Part shown: positions 32,142 through 33,285 of the stretch, piece after piece
Position numbering within the stretch: the stretch's first letter is position 1
Layout: every line of letters begins with the position of its first letter
DNA from: an uncultured Duganella sp.
Lineage (GTDB): Bacteria; Pseudomonadota; Gammaproteobacteria; Burkholderiales; Burkholderiaceae
DNA length: 33,285 bases
NCBI GenBank assembly: GCA_946482335.1
Contig: CAMLRG010000040.1
Coordinates: 1 to 33,285 of the forward strand
Reading direction: 5' to 3'
The notes under the pieces: model-generated
Database searches by the model: none
What the model was told of the DNA's origin: nothing
Seen by the model: the letters and a program-made list of their open reading frames with translations, nothing else
Made by a program: the position numbers and the translations under genes

Positions 32142-32731
32142 TGGCCGCGCGCCAGCAGGGTCACATCATGCACGATGTCGTCGGCCGGGCGGCCAAAGGG
32201 CATCAGCGCACGCAGCTTGCCTTGCGGGTCGATGAAATACAGGTAGGAAGAGTGGCCCATCGTATAGTCGGTCTTGCTGCCTTCGGCCATTTTCTTGGTC
32301 GCGGAGATGCCGTAGGCCTTGCGGATGGCAGCCATCTGTTCCTCGCTGCCGGTCAGGCCGACGAAGCTGGAATCGAACTGTTCAAGGTACGCCTTGAGCC
32401 GGGGCGCGGTGTCGCGCTGCGGATCGACGGTGACGAACACCACTTGCAGCTTGTCACGCAAGGGGCCAAGACGCTCGCGCGCCTGTTTCAGCAGCGCCAG
32501 CGATACCGGGCAGACGTCGGCGCAACTGGTGTAGCCGAATTCCAGCACCACCACCTTGCCGCGGTACTTGTCGAGCGCAAAATCCTTGCCGTCGGCTGCC
32601 TTCTGCGCGATCTGCGGCGCCATGCGCGGCGGGTCGAAGGTGCCGGACTTCAGTTTATCGGCAGCGTGGGCGGTGCCGGCCGCAACGGCGGCCGCTGCCA
32701 ACAGCAGCGTGGACAGGCGGGAACGGATCAT
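32138..32731 (-). CDS. SCO1/SenC/PrrC-type periplasmic protein
   Basis: This 197-residue exported thioredoxin-fold protein has a signal peptide ending AHA (about 23 residues). The copper-binding CxxxC motif is C70-A-D-V-C74 (GYTSCADVCPVS), with the third ligand His160 (TMGHSSYLYF). The fold also shows VVFVTVDPQRDTAPRLKAYL. SCO proteins deliver copper to the CuA site of cytochrome oxidase or act as thiol-disulfide reductants. No oxidase genes are nearby. It overlaps both the substrate-binding gene (4 bp, ATGA) and the cupredoxin gene (4 bp), a rare position inside an ABC operon. Confidence 0.95.
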   Translation of the reverse strand: MIRSRLSTLLLAAAAVAAGTAHAADKLKSGTFDPPRMAPQIAQKAADGKDFALDKYRGKVVVLEFGYTSCADVCPVSLALLKQARERLGPLRDKLQVVFVTVDPQRDTAPRLKAYLEQFDSSFVGLTGSEEQMAAIRKAYGISATKKMAEGSKTDYTMGHSSYLYFIDPQGKLRALMPFGRPADDIVHDVTLLARGQ

Positions 32732-33285
32732 AAGGCAATGCTTACCGGCTTGATGGACTTGACGAAGCTTTCGTCCACATAGGTTTCGAAGGCCACCGGC
32801 CGCTTCAGCGTGCCGGCTTCGATGGAAAGCTTCATCAACTCATCGAATTCGGAACGGATCATGCGCAAATCGCCGTAGGTGACGCGGTCGGCCGGGTTGT
32901 CCATCACGAACTGGATCACCTTCGGATCCTGATTGAAGAATTTGCGCGTAGCGGCGATTTTGGCGGCCTTCGCGCGGTTGGCTGGCGTGGCGTCGAGCCA
33001 GTTGCCGGCAGCCTGCACATGGTTGACCAGGTCCTGCACCAGCGGGCGGTTGGACTTGATCAATTCTTCGCGCACCGTCAGCACGCAGCAGATATAGTTG
33101 CGCCACTCGTCGCGCGTCATCGACAGTGGACGGGCATAGCCTGCCTTTTGCGCAGCGGCGCCGAACGGCTCGCCGGTGCAGTAGGCGTCGACCGCATTGG
33201 CATAGAGCGCGGCCGGCATGTCCGGCGGCGCCATTTCCAGGATCTGCACATCCTTGGGCGACATGTTCTCGCGCGCCAGCATCTT
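32728..33285 (-). CDS. ABC substrate-binding protein, NrtA/CmpA/SsuA type, C-terminal part
   Basis: The visible 185-residue C-terminal part belongs to a periplasmic substrate-binding protein; the N-terminal half and start lie beyond the right edge. Segments ILEMAPPDMPAALYANAVDA, TGEPFGAAAQKAG and the helical tail (RKFFNQDPKVIQFVMDNP) match the NMT1/NrtA-like fold shared by nitrate, bicarbonate, sulfonate and similar binders. EPFGAAA is close to the EPFNAAA of NrtA/CmpA. The ligand cannot be told because the binding N-terminal lobe is missing. It heads the operon with SCO, cupredoxin, permease, ATPase and GST genes; its stop overlaps the SCO start by 4 bp. Confidence 0.92.
   Translation of the reverse strand, partial: KMLARENMSPKDVQILEMAPPDMPAALYANAVDAYCTGEPFGAAAQKAGYARPLSMTRDEWRNYICCVLTVREELIKSNRPLVQDLVNHVQAAGNWLDATPANRAKAAKIAATRKFFNQDPKVIQFVMDNPADRVTYGDLRMIRSEFDELMKLSIEAGTLKRPVAFETYVDESFVKSIKPVSIAL

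Overview
The window reads as chromosomal DNA from a GC-rich betaproteobacterium, most likely family Oxalobacteraceae (Massilia, Duganella or Janthinobacterium relatives). This is inferred from codon use, gene families and protein wording, not from a database search. Genes are densely packed, several convergent pairs share or abut stop codons, and I see no phage, insertion sequence or CRISPR array.

Layout. (1) 1-608: two tandem tRNA-Arg(ACG) genes on the minus strand (the first cut by the window edge), two good sigma70 promoters, and a plus-strand terminator preceded by a CU-rich stretch that may be a small RNA. (2) 609-8804: a signalling block. It holds a PAS-REC protein, a 913-residue hybrid histidine kinase, a REC-GGDEF diguanylate cyclase, a REC-kinase-REC hybrid and a NarX-like cytosolic kinase, with a conserved hypothetical and a hemerythrin-like protein between them. 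No DNA-binding response regulator is present. (3) 8810-12954 (minus): a DUF3592-like lipoprotein coupled to a type II NADH dehydrogenase (TTG start), a His/Gly-rich secreted protein, a 524-residue membrane protein resembling a dynamin stalk without a GTPase, and a 57-residue coiled-coil membrane protein. (4) 12993-14876: an Lrp-type regulator divergent from D-amino acid dehydrogenase dadA, with a 15-bp Lrp-like operator between them and a 32-bp-arm palindrome after dadA. (5) 14999-19487: an HDOD protein on a probably leaderless mRNA, then a nitric-oxide cluster: hmp, nsrR, nnrS and a nitrobindin-like beta-barrel. (6) 19491-23819 (minus): an apparent operon of porin, periplasmic PstS-like protein and membrane GGDEF-EAL protein, running on into the nitrobindin-like gene. 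(7) 24047-27022: Nudix hydrolase, SDR, bacteriohemerythrin with an altered ligand, DoxX and DUF1275 proteins. (8) 27105-28905: 4-hydroxyproline 2-epimerase divergent from a PAS-AraC regulator. (9) 28940-29623: an unknown protein with possible ADP-ribosyltransferase features. (10) 29639-33285 (minus): an overlapping operon of ABC substrate-binding protein (cut by the edge), SCO protein, cupredoxin, permease, ATPase and glutathione S-transferase.

Themes. Nitric-oxide defence (hmp, nsrR, nnrS, nitrobindin-like) is written directly into a c-di-GMP sensory operon. D-amino acid handling appears twice (dadA and hydroxyproline epimerase). The most unusual arrangement is the NrtA/SsuA-type ABC transporter whose genes are translationally interlocked with two periplasmic copper-type proteins.
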